This document shows, piece after piece, positions 1 through 9,958 of a stretch of DNA of 55,485 nucleotides. The notes below the pieces were generated by a model that was not told the origin of the DNA, searched no databases, and saw only the letters and a program-made list of their open reading frames with translations. Origin of the DNA: Betaproteobacteria bacterium (lineage in GTDB: Bacteria; Pseudomonadota; Gammaproteobacteria; Burkholderiales; Casimicrobiaceae); NCBI GenBank assembly GCA_016717855.1, contig JADKEV010000030.1:1-55485 (forward strand). Reading direction: 5' to 3'. The number at the start of each line of letters is the position of its first letter. The stretch's first letter is position 1. The position numbers and the translations under genes were made by a program.

Positions 1-152
1 CGACAGCCAGAGCACTGGAAAGTTCAGCACAACCCGGATCGTACGCGAATGCCCCTGGCCGGTCTGACCCCCCGTCCGGATTCTTCCGGTCCTGCCACGT
101 GATGAAGTTCGGCGGAACCTGCGGCCCTAGGTCTGCTGTCCTTGCACGGCGC

Positions 153-3100
153 TCACTGCGGCGCGCACATGACCACGCCTTCGCCCCTCCAGCCCTTGGC
201 CAGTTGCACCTGATACGACGACAGGGTGGTGGTAATCCGATGGTTGCTGTCCTTGCCCAGAGCAAACCCGTTGTTGTAGGCCCGGTACACCGGCACCAGC
301 CCCGCCGCACAGTTCCCGCTCGCGTTCGGCGCCGTGCTCATGAAGTCCAGGCTCCCGAAGTTCCACCGCGGCTGGTTGCCCGGCGTCGCCGCCTGCAGGT
401 CCTTCAACGCCTGGCACTCCGCCGGATCGATGGTGTAGAAGTGCGAGTTCGGGCCCGGGAACTGGCTGCCATAGAAGCGGCACACCTGCGCCGCCCCGCC
501 GGACTTGAACGAGTCGCCCGTCACCGTCCACCCCGGACCCGCCGCCCCGCTGCGCACCGCCGCCTGTTCCGCCGGGTCCGCCGTGATGAAGAAATTGTCC
601 AGAATGGTGTTGTAGAACTCCTGCACCGTCCCGTTGGGGATCGCCGGCCCGCCCGGATCCCGGATCACTCCATTGACCAGCAGATCGTCATCCCCAGGCC
701 CGCCATCGGTCAGCGTGAACGTCACCCGGTTGCCGTTGATCTGCAGGTTGTTCTGTGCCGCCGTGAGTTCGTACCAGTGCGGCGTCGGGTTGTTTTTCTC
801 CAGCCCGTACTTGTAGTACTTCGCCGTCGGCGAGATCGCCACATCGTAGGTGACGGTCATGGTCACCACGCTGCTGCCGCAGCCGCCCACCGCAAAGTTG
901 GCCAGCCCTTGCGGAAACGAGTAGCCCGCCGGCGGCGGCAGCGGCACCTCCTGCTGATCGATGAACTCCGCCGAGGTCAGCGCACAGCCCGGCGGCGCGC
1001 CGGGCGGCGGCGTCACGCCGATGCTGCCGCTGCCTCCCGGCGTCGGCAATTGCGGAGTCTGCGTCGTGCCGTTCACGGTGTGACTCACCGCCGCCGACAT
1101 GCTGCCCGCGAAGTTGGCATCGCCGCCATAAGTGGCGATCAGGTTCTTCGTCCCCACGCTGCTCGGGCTGAGCTTGCAGCTGGCGGGTGCGGCCGGCAGC
1201 GTGATGCGGCAGCTGTCGCCGCCATAGCTCACCGTGATGGTGCCGGTCGGCGTGCCGGTGCCCGGCGGCACTACGCTCAAGCTCACCGTCACCAGCACCG
1301 GCGCCGCCGTCGACGGACTCGGCGTGTGGCCGGTGATGCTGAGCGCGGTCGCGCGCTTGTTCGTCACAAAAACTGTGGTGCCGGCCGGCGGCGCGGCGCC
1401 GAACGAATTCGACGCCGTTGCGGTCACCGACGGTGGCCGCCGGCGCGACGAAATTGCACCATGCAGGCGGTCGACCCGATGAGGCTCCAGGCGCATGCGG
1501 TGACTGGCCCGCCACTGCCGCACGCCAGGGTCAATGTCACGTTGGTGCCGGGGCTCACCGGCGACGCCGCGGTATTCGGCGACTGGCTGATGCTGCAGTT
1601 GCCCGGCGCCGTCCCGCCAATGACGTAGATGGTCGTGCTGGCTGGCGGTGCGGCGCCATACGCATTGGACGCGGTCACGAAGTAGGAATTGGTGGCCGCC
1701 GGTGCGGCGACGTCGATGGTGCATGCGGTCGACACACTGCCGCCGCTCCAGGCACATGACGTGGCCGGACTGCCGCTGGCGCACGTCGCGGTCAACCGCA
1801 CGATGGTGCCGGGGCTCACCGGGTTGACGACCGTATTCGGCGACTGGCTGATGCTGCAGTTGCCGGGCGCGGCGTTGGCACTGGAAGTGACATAGACGAT
1901 GGTGCCGACGGCGGGGCCGACGCCACTCGAATTGGACGCGGCAACCGACACCGACGTGGTGACCAGCGGAGCAAGGGTGACCACGCATGCGGTCGAACCG
2001 GTGAAGCTCCAGGCGCACGACGTGACGGGACTGCCCCCGGCACACGTCGCCGTCAACGTCACGTTGGCGCCAGGGTCACCGGCGAAAGGGCGGTATTCGG
2101 CGACTGGGTGATGCTGCAACTGCTGGGTGCGGCTCCGGGGGCGGTTGGCGTGAAAATCTCCGCGGTCGCAATGGTTCCGTTGCCCAGTCCGCCCGCAACC
2201 AGGACGGACCCGTTTCCGAGCAAGGTAGCCGTGTGCACATGCCGCACGCCCGACATGTTGCCGGCAAAGCTCCATGAATTCGTGGACGGGTCGTAGAGGT
2301 CGGCGCCGGAGATGAGGTTTCCGGAAGTCATCCCGCCGGTCACCAGGACCTGACCATCCGCCAGCCGCGTCGGGAAACTGGCCGCGCGGACTGGACATGC
2401 CGGGGCCGGATGTCCATGCGTTCGCAACGGGGTCGTAGAGCTCGGAGGTCGCCGAGGTCACGATCCCGGAACCCGTGTGGCCCCCAATGATCAACGCCTT
2501 GCCGTTCGGCAGGATCGATGCCGCGAAACCACGCCGGTCGATGCTCATGTTGCCGGCGGACGTCCACTGATTCGTGGACGGATTGTACAGTTCGGCGCTC
2601 TGCAGCAACCGCTGCCGGATCCGCCCGCAACCAGGACTCTGCCGGATTGCAGCAAGACCGCGACATGCGACACCGCAGGCTGCCGCCATGCTGGCAGCCT
2701 GACCCCACGAGTTGGTCGCCGGGAAGTAGATCTGGGCGGACGATAGGTACGTGAAGGAAGAGGAAGCGGCCCCGGTGGCGCCGCCGACAACCAGGACGTT
2801 TCCATTGGACAGCATGGTTGCCGTGTGGCCAAACCGCGAAACAGCCAGCGATCCCGCCGAACTCCAGGTGTTGGAGTTTGGATCGTAGATTTCGGCGGCC
2901 GCCACGTAGACGGTCTGGCTGGAGAAGCTCTGGTTCGCCCGCCCGCCGACAACAAGGACCTTTCCGTTCTGCAGCAGCGTCGCGGTGTGCTCGTGCCGCG
3001 CGTTGGCCATTGGCGCGGCTGTGCTCCACGTGGAAGTTGCCGGGTTGTACAACTCGGTGCCGTTCCGCGCGATTCCGCTTCCGTCGATTCCTCCCGCGAC

Positions 3101-3237
3101 AAGGACCTTGCCATTGGGAAGCAAGGTCGCCGTGTGATGCGCCGCGCATCCAACATGCTTGCTGTCGGCGTCCACGCCGCTTCCGCCGCGACAGACAGGA
3201 GCATCGCGGCAGCGCCCATGACAACGCCCCGGCACAT
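153..3237 (-). pseudogene. Exported Kelch-repeat / Ig-like / DUF5648 protein, frame broken about six times
   Basis: Reading all frames together gives one large secreted protein. It has an N-terminal hydrophobic signal (from ATG at 3237; a TTG at 3327 after a G-rich stretch is an alternative), then Kelch beta-propeller repeats with the recurring pattern HTATLL-NGKVLVVGG (about 3140-2170). Next come three tandem Ig-like units starting CSISQSPNT (about 2110-1450), a bacterial Ig-like domain (about 1340-1080), an anchor-type beta domain (about 1000-640), and a C-terminal DUF5648-like domain (about 640-153, with CRFYG, NSHFYT, PVYRAYNN) ending VVMCAPQ. Coding continuity jumps frame near 3141, 2680, 2615, 2385, 2076 and 1465, each explained by one base. 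Good protein similarity resumes on both sides of every break, so either recent decay or sequence error is possible. Function is unknown; export and surface or matrix location are inferred from the signal and domains. Confidence 0.75.
1440..2110 (-). repeat. Tandem ~261-bp Ig-like coding repeats
   Basis: A segment reading TATTCGGCGACTGG-TGATGC occurs at 1573, 1834 and 2094, one copy per Ig-like unit of the Kelch protein. The spacing is 261 bp between copies one and two (87 codons) but 260 bp between copies two and three. The third copy reads CAGGGTCACC where the others read GGGGCTCACC, so one base is missing near 2076, exactly where the reading frame changes. Confidence 0.8.
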
Positions 3238-3327
3238 GGCGCGCAAGTTCCAGGACGGAGTCGCCGGGAACGCAGTCGCGAATAGCGTGCAGACGACTTC
3301 AAGCCGATGGATTCGCTTGCTTGCCAA

Positions 3328-3772
3328 GGTACCCCCCGTTTGTCATTTGAATTGCCGCTGCAGCAGATCCTGCCTGCACCATGCGCGACTATGAGTGCCG
3401 CTTCCTGATCTGCGGACAATTTACGCTGTCCAGAAGCATCCCGCAACAAGATGGTCAAGGCCCTGGACTCTGTTCCGCGCGCGACGTTTGCCTGCGCCGG
3501 TCCTGCGCACGGCGCAGGTTGACTTGCATCTGGGTCCGCGTCGCTCGCACTACCGAAAGCGCGAATGGACATTGCAGGCGGCCGGCAGTCGCAGTCGCTT
3601 GCACGCCGGGTTCCTACTGCGCATAATGTGCCAGCGCTGGCGGGCCGGCGTGCGGTGCAGGGCGACGACAATGATCGACCACACCGCGTATTGATGCCCG
3701 CGATGCCGCACCGCCGTGCGCTTGGCGAGTACCGGCGATCAAGAACACAGGCGACGTCTTCCGGGAGGATCC
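3328..3772. other. Intergenic region between divergent propeller genes
   Basis: About 445 bases lie between the two divergent propeller genes. I see no convincing gene, RNA or strong sigma-70 promoter. The plus-strand gene has a good ribosome binding site (GGGAGG, about 5 bases before its ATG at 3773). The minus-strand side has a G-rich stretch just before a possible TTG start at 3327. The region presumably carries both promoters, but I cannot place them. Confidence 0.4.
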
Positions 3773-6700
3773 ATGTTGTGCTCGAGTCACCCGCGGTTCA
3801 TCCGCGGCTTATGGCTGGTTGTCGGCCTTGCCGCCGTCTCGACCGTCAACGCCGCGCAGGTGGCGGCAGGGTGGTCGCACAGCATGCATCTGCGCGACGA
3901 TGCCACGTTGTGGGCCTGGGGCAGCAATGCCAACGGGCAACTGGGGGATGGCGCCAGGATCGACCGGTCGGCCGCGGTCCAGGTACTGACGGGCGTCAGC
4001 GCCACTTCCGCCGGCCGCGCGCATACGCTGGCCATCAAGACTGATGGTGGTCTGTGGGCGTGGGGCTGGAATGCCTACGGCCAGCTTGGCGACGGCACGA
4101 CCACGGACAAGTCCAGCCCGAGCAGGATCATGACCGGCGTCCGCGCGCTTGCTGCCGGCGGATCGAGCTCGCACGCGATCAAGACCGACGGCAGCCTGTG
4201 GTCCTGGGGCCTGAACGGAAGCGGCCAACTCGGCGACGGCGGCACCGCGGAACGGCACAGCCCGGTGCAGGTCCTGACGAACGTGCAAGCGGTTGCCGCC
4301 GGCGGCTCGCATACGCTCGCGCTCAAAAACGATGGCACGGTGTGGACCTGGGGCAGCAACTCAAGCGGCCAACTGGGCGACGGCTCGCTGACCGGCAAGC
4401 CACTCCCGCAGCAGGTCATGACGGGAGTCAGCGCGATCGCCGCCGGCATCGCTTACTCGATGGCACTCAAGACCGACGGCACGGTATGGGCCTGGGGCAG
4501 CAACGCCCTCGGTCAGGTTGGCGACGGCGGCGCCGGCAACCGACTCTCGCCAGTCCAGGTGCTGGCCGGCGTCAAGGCCATTGCCGCCGGCGGCTATCAC
4601 GGCCGGCCCCTGAAGAATGACAACTCGCTGTGGGTCTGGGGCAGCAACGCCAACGGCCAACTCGGCAACGGCGCCACCACGAATCGCACGACCCCACTGC
4701 AGGTCCAGACCGGGATCGTGACGATGGCCGGCGGGAACGCGCATACTGTGGTGATCCGGTCGGACGGCAGCGTGGCGACGTGGGGCGCCAATCCGAACGG
4801 GCAACTGGGCGATGGCAGCAAGGTCAGCAATGCGGCGCCGCTGCAGGTGCTGACCAGCGGCCAGGATCACACCGTCGCGATCAAGACCGATAACACGGTG
4901 TGGGTATGGGGCAACAATTCGAACGGCCAACTGGGCGACGGCACCAACCTCGATCGTTCCGCGCCGGTAACGGTGGTGGCAGGCGCGGCAGCGGTGGCGG
5001 CCGGCGCCTATCACACGCTGGTGCTCAAGGCCGATGGCACGCTGTGGGCGTGGGGGGCGAACAACAACGGCCAACTGGGGGACGGCAGCAACGTCACCAG
5101 CAATGTTCCGAGACAAGTGCTGGGCGGCGTGAGCGCCGTCGCGGCCGGCGCCTATCACACCCTCGCGCTCAAGAACGATGGCTCGGTCTGGGCATGGGGT
5201 CGCAATGACCAAGGGCAGCTTGGGAACGGCTCGGCGGTCAACAGTTCGACGCCGGTGCCGGTGCTGAGTGGCGCTCGCGCCATTTCGGCGGGCGGCTTCT
5301 TTTCGCTTGCCATCAAGGCCGATGCCACGCTGTGGACGTGGGGCCTGAATTCAAGCGGGCAACTCGGCGACGGCACGACAGTCAACCGTTCCGTGCCGGT
5401 CATGGTGCTGGCGGCGGTGCAGACGACTGTCGCCGGCCAGGACTTCACGCTCGCGAAAAAAACGGACGGGACGTTCCTGACCTGGGGCGCCAATCATTCG
5501 GGCACTCTTGGCCCGGGAAACGCTGGGCCGAGCAACGCGGTGCCCACTCCGAATGCGTATTTGCGCAACGCGGCGGCTTTCGCCGCGGGCGCCGTGCACG
5601 CCGCCGCGGTCGGCAGCGACGGCCAGATCCTGACATGGGGTGACAATGCCAATCAGCAGCTCGGCATTCCCCGCTTGCAGCAGAGCACGACACCGATCCC
5701 GCCGGCGGATCCACTGCCGCCCATCGCCGGCGCCGACCTGGTCGTTGAGTTCTTCAATCCCACCATCACCAATGGCGCCGGCCGGCCCGGCATCGGCCAC
5801 TACTTCATCACCGCCTCCGCCGTCGAAGCCGCCAGCGTCGATGCCGGGGGTTCGGGCCCGGGCTGGCGGCGCACCGGGCGAACGTTCCGGGCCTGGAACG
5901 ATCCGGCCAAGGCGCCCGCGGGCGCCGCGGGCGTGTGCCGCTTCTATGCCCGTGTGCCCAACAGCCACTTCTATACGGCGGACGCGGGCGAATGCGGGTT
6001 CCTGAGGGCGCAGAATCCCGCCAACGATCCAAACCTCGGCTGGTCCTACGAAGGGATCGACTTCTACACGGTCCTGCCCCAGGGGGCGTTGTGCCCTCAA
6101 GGATACGATCCGGTCTATCGATCCTACAACAACCGGTTCTCCCCGGATCCGACGCGCAACGATGGCAATCACCGGATCACCCCAGCCAGAACGACCATCT
6201 GCGGGCGATTCGCTTCTTCGATTATGTCGAGGAGGGAATCGCCTTCTGCTCGCCCAGCAACGCCCAGAAGTCCGCGGCCGACCTGCAGGCGACATTCCAC
6301 GTTCCCCGGGCCGCGGGTGGAGAGCGGCACGGCGATGACCGCCGAGTATGTGTTCAGCAACAACGGCGTCGGCAACGGCGATGGCGGGAGCACTACGCGG
6401 CGCTGCCGCCGGAAGTGGCCAACTGGAACGTCGTTTGCACCCCGCGCGGTGGTGCGACCTGCCCGGTCGGCCTCACACCCTCGCTGCTGCGCAGCGGCCA
6501 GAAAGTCGCCGCCTGGCCCCCCGGCACCGGCCTGACGCTGACGGCCACCGGCACCGCTCCCGTCGCTGCGACAGGCGTCGAACCGACGCTGATCTTCGCC
6601 GCCAGCGTTTCGAGCGCGAGCGGCGCACCGGATCCGACCCCCGCCAACGATACGCCGCCGAGCGCGAAGACGGTCGTCACGACGCCCGCGGTGTGCAATT

Positions 6701-7321
6701 TCGTCACCAACCCGGCGTCGCTCTCGCTCGGTCCTGACGCGCAACCTGTCTTGGTGTCGCTGGTCTCGGGCAGCGGCTGCAACTGGACCGCACAGAGCAA
6801 CGACGCTTGGCTCGTGGTCACGCCTGCCGGCGGCAGCGGCGATGCGGACCTGACGATCACACCGCAAGGCAACACGTCGCCAAGTGAACGCACAGGAAGA
6901 GTCACCGTCAACGGCAAGACGGTGCTCGTCGCGCAGGCGGGCGCGCCGCCTCCGCCGCCCGGGCGGGATCCGTGCGCCTCCATGCGCCTGCAGCGCGAAG
7001 GCGACCAGATTCCGAAATGGGGATTGACGGGCGTGACGTGGTTTACCGTCTACGCCGAGCAAGAGTGCACCTGGGTTACGCCGGCTACGGTGGACTGGAT
7101 CTCGGTGGAGACCGGCGGCGGGGGCACGGGCAATGGCGCCGTCGCCTACATGGCCAAGCCGAACTCACGGAACGGACGTACGCTCCGGAGTCATCACGGT
7201 CGGCATCAAGTCATTCACCGTCAAGCAGCCTGGCGGCGTCGTCGGTTCCAACGGTACGAGCGATGGCGGCGGCGATAGCAGCGATAGTAATGGCGGAACC
7301 AGCGGCGGCGAAAGCGGCTAG
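3773..7321 (+). pseudogene. Exported RCC1-repeat / DUF5648 / BACON-like protein with several frame breaks
   Basis: The ATG at 3773 follows GGGAGG and begins a signal peptide (cleavage probably after VNA, about residue 25). About twelve RCC1-type beta-propeller repeats follow, each with a core like WAWGSNANGQLGDG and a spacing near 48-50 residues (3850-5660). Then comes a DUF5648-like domain (about 5740-6260; GHYFITA, CRFYA, NSHFYTAD, PVYRSYNNR). After it lie a DUF11/anchor-like segment and two BACON-like beta domains beginning CNFVTNPASLSLG and CASMRLQ. The tail is Gly/Ser-rich. The frame moves near 6180, 6310, 6390 and 7170; the total length stays divisible by three. Without these indels the protein would be about 1,180 residues. 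The family suggests a secreted ligand-binding or surface protein; no enzyme motif is visible. It faces the Kelch gene head to head and shares its C-terminal domain type. Confidence 0.78.
3900..5660 (+). repeat. Tandem RCC1 coding repeats (~145-150 bp)
   Basis: Roughly twelve degenerate copies of a 145-150-bp unit lie head to tail, each containing a GGCCAACTGGGCGACGGC-like core that encodes GQLGDG. They are coding repeats of the RCC1 propeller and stay in frame throughout, unlike the 3' part of the same gene. Confidence 0.8.
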
Positions 7322-7354
7322 ATCCAGGCTCTCAGGTGGCCGCGTGGCAGGCGC

Positions 7355-8122
7355 TCAGTACTTGCCCCGGATCGGCTTCACCGGCCCGGAGTAGCGCTCC
7401 CGGCCGGGCTTGCCCGACAGTGGCGGCAACTCCAGCGGCTGTTCGTCCACCTTGTAGTCCGGGACCTGGTCGAGCAGGTCGCGGATCAGGTTGAGCCGGC
7501 CGGCGCGCTGGTCGTTGAAATCCACCACGCGCCAGGGCGCGTGCTTATTGTGCGTGGCGCGGAACATGGCTTCGCGGGCGCGGCCATATTCGGCGTAGCG
7601 CTCGCGCGCCTCGATGTCGATGGGCGAGATCTTCCACCGCTTCAGCGGGTCGTTCGCGCGCTCGGCGAAGCGCTCCTCCTGCTCGGCCTGGTCGGTCGCC
7701 AGCCAGTACTTGAACAGCAGGATGCCGTCGTCGCGCAGCACTTTCTCGAACACCGGCACCTGCTTGAGGAACTGCTTGTATTCGGCGGCGGAGCAGAAAC
7801 CCATCACCTTCTCGACGCCGGCGCGGTTGTACCAGCTGCGATCGAACATCACCAGCTCGCCGGCGGCCGGCAGGTGCGGGACATAGCGCTGGAAGTACCA
7901 TTGCGTGCGCTCGATCTCGGTCGGCTTCGAGAGCGCGACCACATGCACCTGCCGCGGGTTCAGCGTTGCCGCGATCGCGCTGATGCACCCGCCCTTGCCG
8001 GCGGCGTCGCGGCCCTCGAAGATCACCAGCATGCGCTGTCCCGTATGCTTCAGCCAGTGCGCGAGATTGTTGAGCTCCAGCTGCAGCGGCTCGAGGGCGG
8101 CTTCGTACTCCTTCTTCTTCAT
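7355..8122 (-). CDS. ppk2: Polyphosphate kinase 2 family protein (PPK2)
   Basis: This cytoplasmic enzyme family transfers phosphate between inorganic polyphosphate and nucleoside di- or monophosphates. The product of about 255 residues has the family Walker A GRDAAGKGG (residues 37-45) and the Walker B / lid-type motif DRSWYNR (residues 94-100). The length matches a single-domain PPK2. I chose the ATG at 8122 because the strong ribosome site GGAGGTGAGG lies just in front of it; the ATG at 8134 would put that site inside the gene. Substrate preference (ADP, GDP or AMP) cannot be read from the sequence. It stands alone, converging on the RCC1-type gene, and the katG relic begins about 40 bases upstream of it. 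Confidence 0.92.
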   Translation of the reverse strand: MKKKEYEAALEPLQLELNNLAHWLKHTGQRMLVIFEGRDAAGKGGCISAIAATLNPRQVHVVALSKPTEIERTQWYFQRYVPHLPAAGELVMFDRSWYNRAGVEKVMGFCSAAEYKQFLKQVPVFEKVLRDDGILLFKYWLATDQAEQEERFAERANDPLKRWKISPIDIEARERYAEYGRAREAMFRATHNKHAPWRVVDFNDQRAGRLNLIRDLLDQVPDYKVDEQPLELPPLSGKPGRERYSGPVKPIRGKY

Positions 8123-8171
8123 CCTCACCTCCATATGCGTTCGACGAATTCCGCTGCGCGTGGGTCCGAGA

Positions 8172-8376
8172 TTACCCCAAGTCGAAGCGATCCAGGTTCA
8201 TCACCTTGTTCCACGCCGCCACGAAGTCATCGACAAACTGCTTCTGCGCGTCCGAGCTTCCGTAGACTTCAGCCAGGGCGCGAAGTTGGGAGTTTGAGCC
8301 GAAGACCAGATCCACGCGCGTGCCGGTCCACTGAGTTCATCCGTGACGCGATCGCGCCCTTCGAACACGTCGCCGG
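8172..8376 (-). pseudogene. katG: 3' relic of catalase-peroxidase katG
   Basis: The minus strand encodes the conserved extreme C-terminus of KatG. It reads DVFEGRDRVTDEL, then WTGTRVDLVFGSNSQLRALA, then about 30 more residues ending NKVMNLDRFDLG and a TAA stop (8174-8172). Only about 65 of some 720-740 codons remain; everything 5' is absent. One base is missing near 8332 (the expected AAG Lys codon reads AG), which shifts the frame inside the relic. On its upstream side the relic runs directly into the HEPN gene. KatG itself is a haem enzyme that destroys hydrogen peroxide, but this remnant cannot encode activity. It marks the recombination scar at the left edge of the accessory island. Confidence 0.85.
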
Positions 8377-8864
8377 ACCTGAGGTTGCCCCGTCTGGAGA
8401 GCGACTTCCTTGTCCTTGGGCCGAGGCGCAAGCTCCTCCAGCACGCGTCCACGCTCCGCCTGAGCCCGTTCCAAGGTCGCTTGGTCCGCGCCCAGCACGC
8501 CAAGAAGTCGGTAAAGCGTGTCGATGTCTCGGTAGGCGTCCTCGGAACGCAGGCCGCCGGGCGGCAAGTGAGCCCAGCGGTTCCGGATCCCTTGCGCCTC
8601 CTTCAGCCAGTTGCGCGCCTGGCGATCGAGGTTCAGCCGATAACCAAGGGGGTTCCAGTTCTGATCGAACACCCTCAGCAACCCGGCGAGATCCAGTCCA
8701 GACAGCGAATCCACGCGCCGCTCGTTGACCAGGCGCTGCTGCTGAATCGAGAGTCGGTCGACGACGTTCGACTGCCACCAGTCCTGACCAAGTTGTGGCA
8801 ACTCGCGTTGAAGGACAGCAGCGATCGCGGCGGCGACATCTCCCAGGATCTGATGCATCGACAT
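8337..8864 (-). CDS. Short HEPN-domain protein, Swt1-like, 3' end truncated into katG relic
   Basis: This is an ORF of 175 residues from the ATG at 8864, preceded by GGGGGAAAG at a good distance. Residues 1-140 resemble the Swt1-type HEPN domain, an all-helical fold that in many proteins is an RNase; the segment around 94-99 reads RNRWAH and fits the HEPN Rx4-6H motif. As I recall, this domain usually forms the N-terminus of much longer ATPase or helicase proteins of defence islands. Here the ORF stops soon after the domain, and its last 10-15 codons overlap the katG remnant in another frame, so the original gene was probably longer and was cut by recombination. It lies downstream of the AbiE operon on the same strand, 198 bases away. 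It could be non-functional debris or a free-standing HEPN toxin. Confidence 0.65.
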   Translation of the reverse strand: MSMHQILGDVAAAIAAVLQRELPQLGQDWWQSNVVDRLSIQQQRLVNERRVDSLSGLDLAGLLRVFDQNWNPLGYRLNLDRQARNWLKEAQGIRNRWAHLPPGGLRSEDAYRDIDTLYRLLGVLGADQATLERAQAERGRVLEELAPRPKDKEVALQTGQPQVRRRVRRARSRHG

Positions 8865-9062
8865 TCAGACTTTCCCCCTGCAGCCGCGGCGTAGTCGGCC
8901 TTGAATGCTGTGGTTCGGTGAGCTCACCTGATGAGCCACGCAGTCAGTGCGGCCGATCAAGCCGGTCGCGTCGCGACGCGTCCCAGGCCGGGACGATTTC
9001 GGCTCGGGATGAGCTGGAATGCTGGGATGTCGCATGGACGGGCGATCGAACGGCATGGCCAG

Positions 9063-9958
9063 CTACCCGATTCCGGCAAGAAGTCGATCGATCACGTCGC
9101 TGGCCTGTCGCTGGCGCAACACCCTCGCCTCGCGCTGCTCTGCCTCATCACCCTCCCCAGCTCGAACTTGGCCACCGAGACCGGCCCGTCCTTGCGATAG
9201 CCCTCGGTGGCTCCGTCGTTGGCGAAGCGTCGCCGAAGGATGTCCAGCGCCTCTCGAATCACGGCCGCGTGCTTCCCCGCGAGCGCCCGGCCGAAGGCCG
9301 CTACGACGGCGTCCGGCCCGTCCGGCGCGTGCTCGATGCAGTAGATCAAGTCGTGGGCGTCCTTGCGCTCGAAGCGCTGGTCGAACGCGAATGCCTTCAG
9401 GCACGTGAAGCTGACGATGTCGGCGTGCTTGACGCGCTCGGTCGCCATCCCGTTTTCGCCGAGCAGCTCGGCGCGGATCTCGGTGACCTGGTACAGGTCG
9501 AAGACGATCGACGAGTGCGGAATGTTGAGCGCCGAGATCGTGCCTTCCGTCGGCAACGGTTGCACCCGGCCTCCGGCGATCTGCGGCGCGTCGGCCAGCA
9601 GCTCCAGCACCATCAGCGCTCCATGCTCGGTGCGGGTCTGCCAGCGCCAGGAGAGCTTGACTGCATGGTCGTTCTCGGCCCTCTCGAACTCCGTGCGCGT
9701 GAGGTTCTCTTCGAGCGTGTGATACGCCTCGGTGTCGGCCAGGATCTGCAGATCGATGACGATGTCGACGTCCAATGTGCCGGCGTGCGCAGGCACGACC
9801 GGTGGGCGCGCGGGGACCAGATACCTCGGCGTGAGGCCGCCGACCAGGTAGACCGAGTCCTTCCACGGCCCCAGGCCCCGCAGCAGCGTCACCAACACCC
9901 GCTCGCAGTCGAGCGTGTACTGGTCGCTGTAACCGTCGAAGGTTGCGGGCTTGGCCAT
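9063..9958 (-). CDS. abiEii: AbiEii-type nucleotidyltransferase toxin (frame shift near 3' end)
   Basis: This is a nucleotidyltransferase-fold protein like the AbiEii toxins of type IV toxin-antitoxin systems. Related enzymes block growth by nucleotidyl transfer, for some of them onto tRNA. Visible motifs are GG at residues 40-41 and the acidic pair in TLDVDIVID (D63 and D65), as expected for metal-binding nucleotidyltransferases. Start ATG 9958 overlaps the stop of the upstream antitoxin gene (TGATG), so translation is probably coupled. After FELG (near 9165) the uncorrected frame ends at 9092 with a poor tail. One extra G in the run there restores a plausible ending, DVIDRLLAGIG, at 9063, giving about 298 residues. 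I therefore give the longer extent and suspect a homopolymer indel. Confidence 0.8.

Noticed and set aside
3900..5660. Regular ~148-bp repeats as a CRISPR-like array
   Set aside because: They are coding, degenerate, in frame, and encode RCC1 repeats; no short identical repeats with unique spacers occur anywhere in the window.
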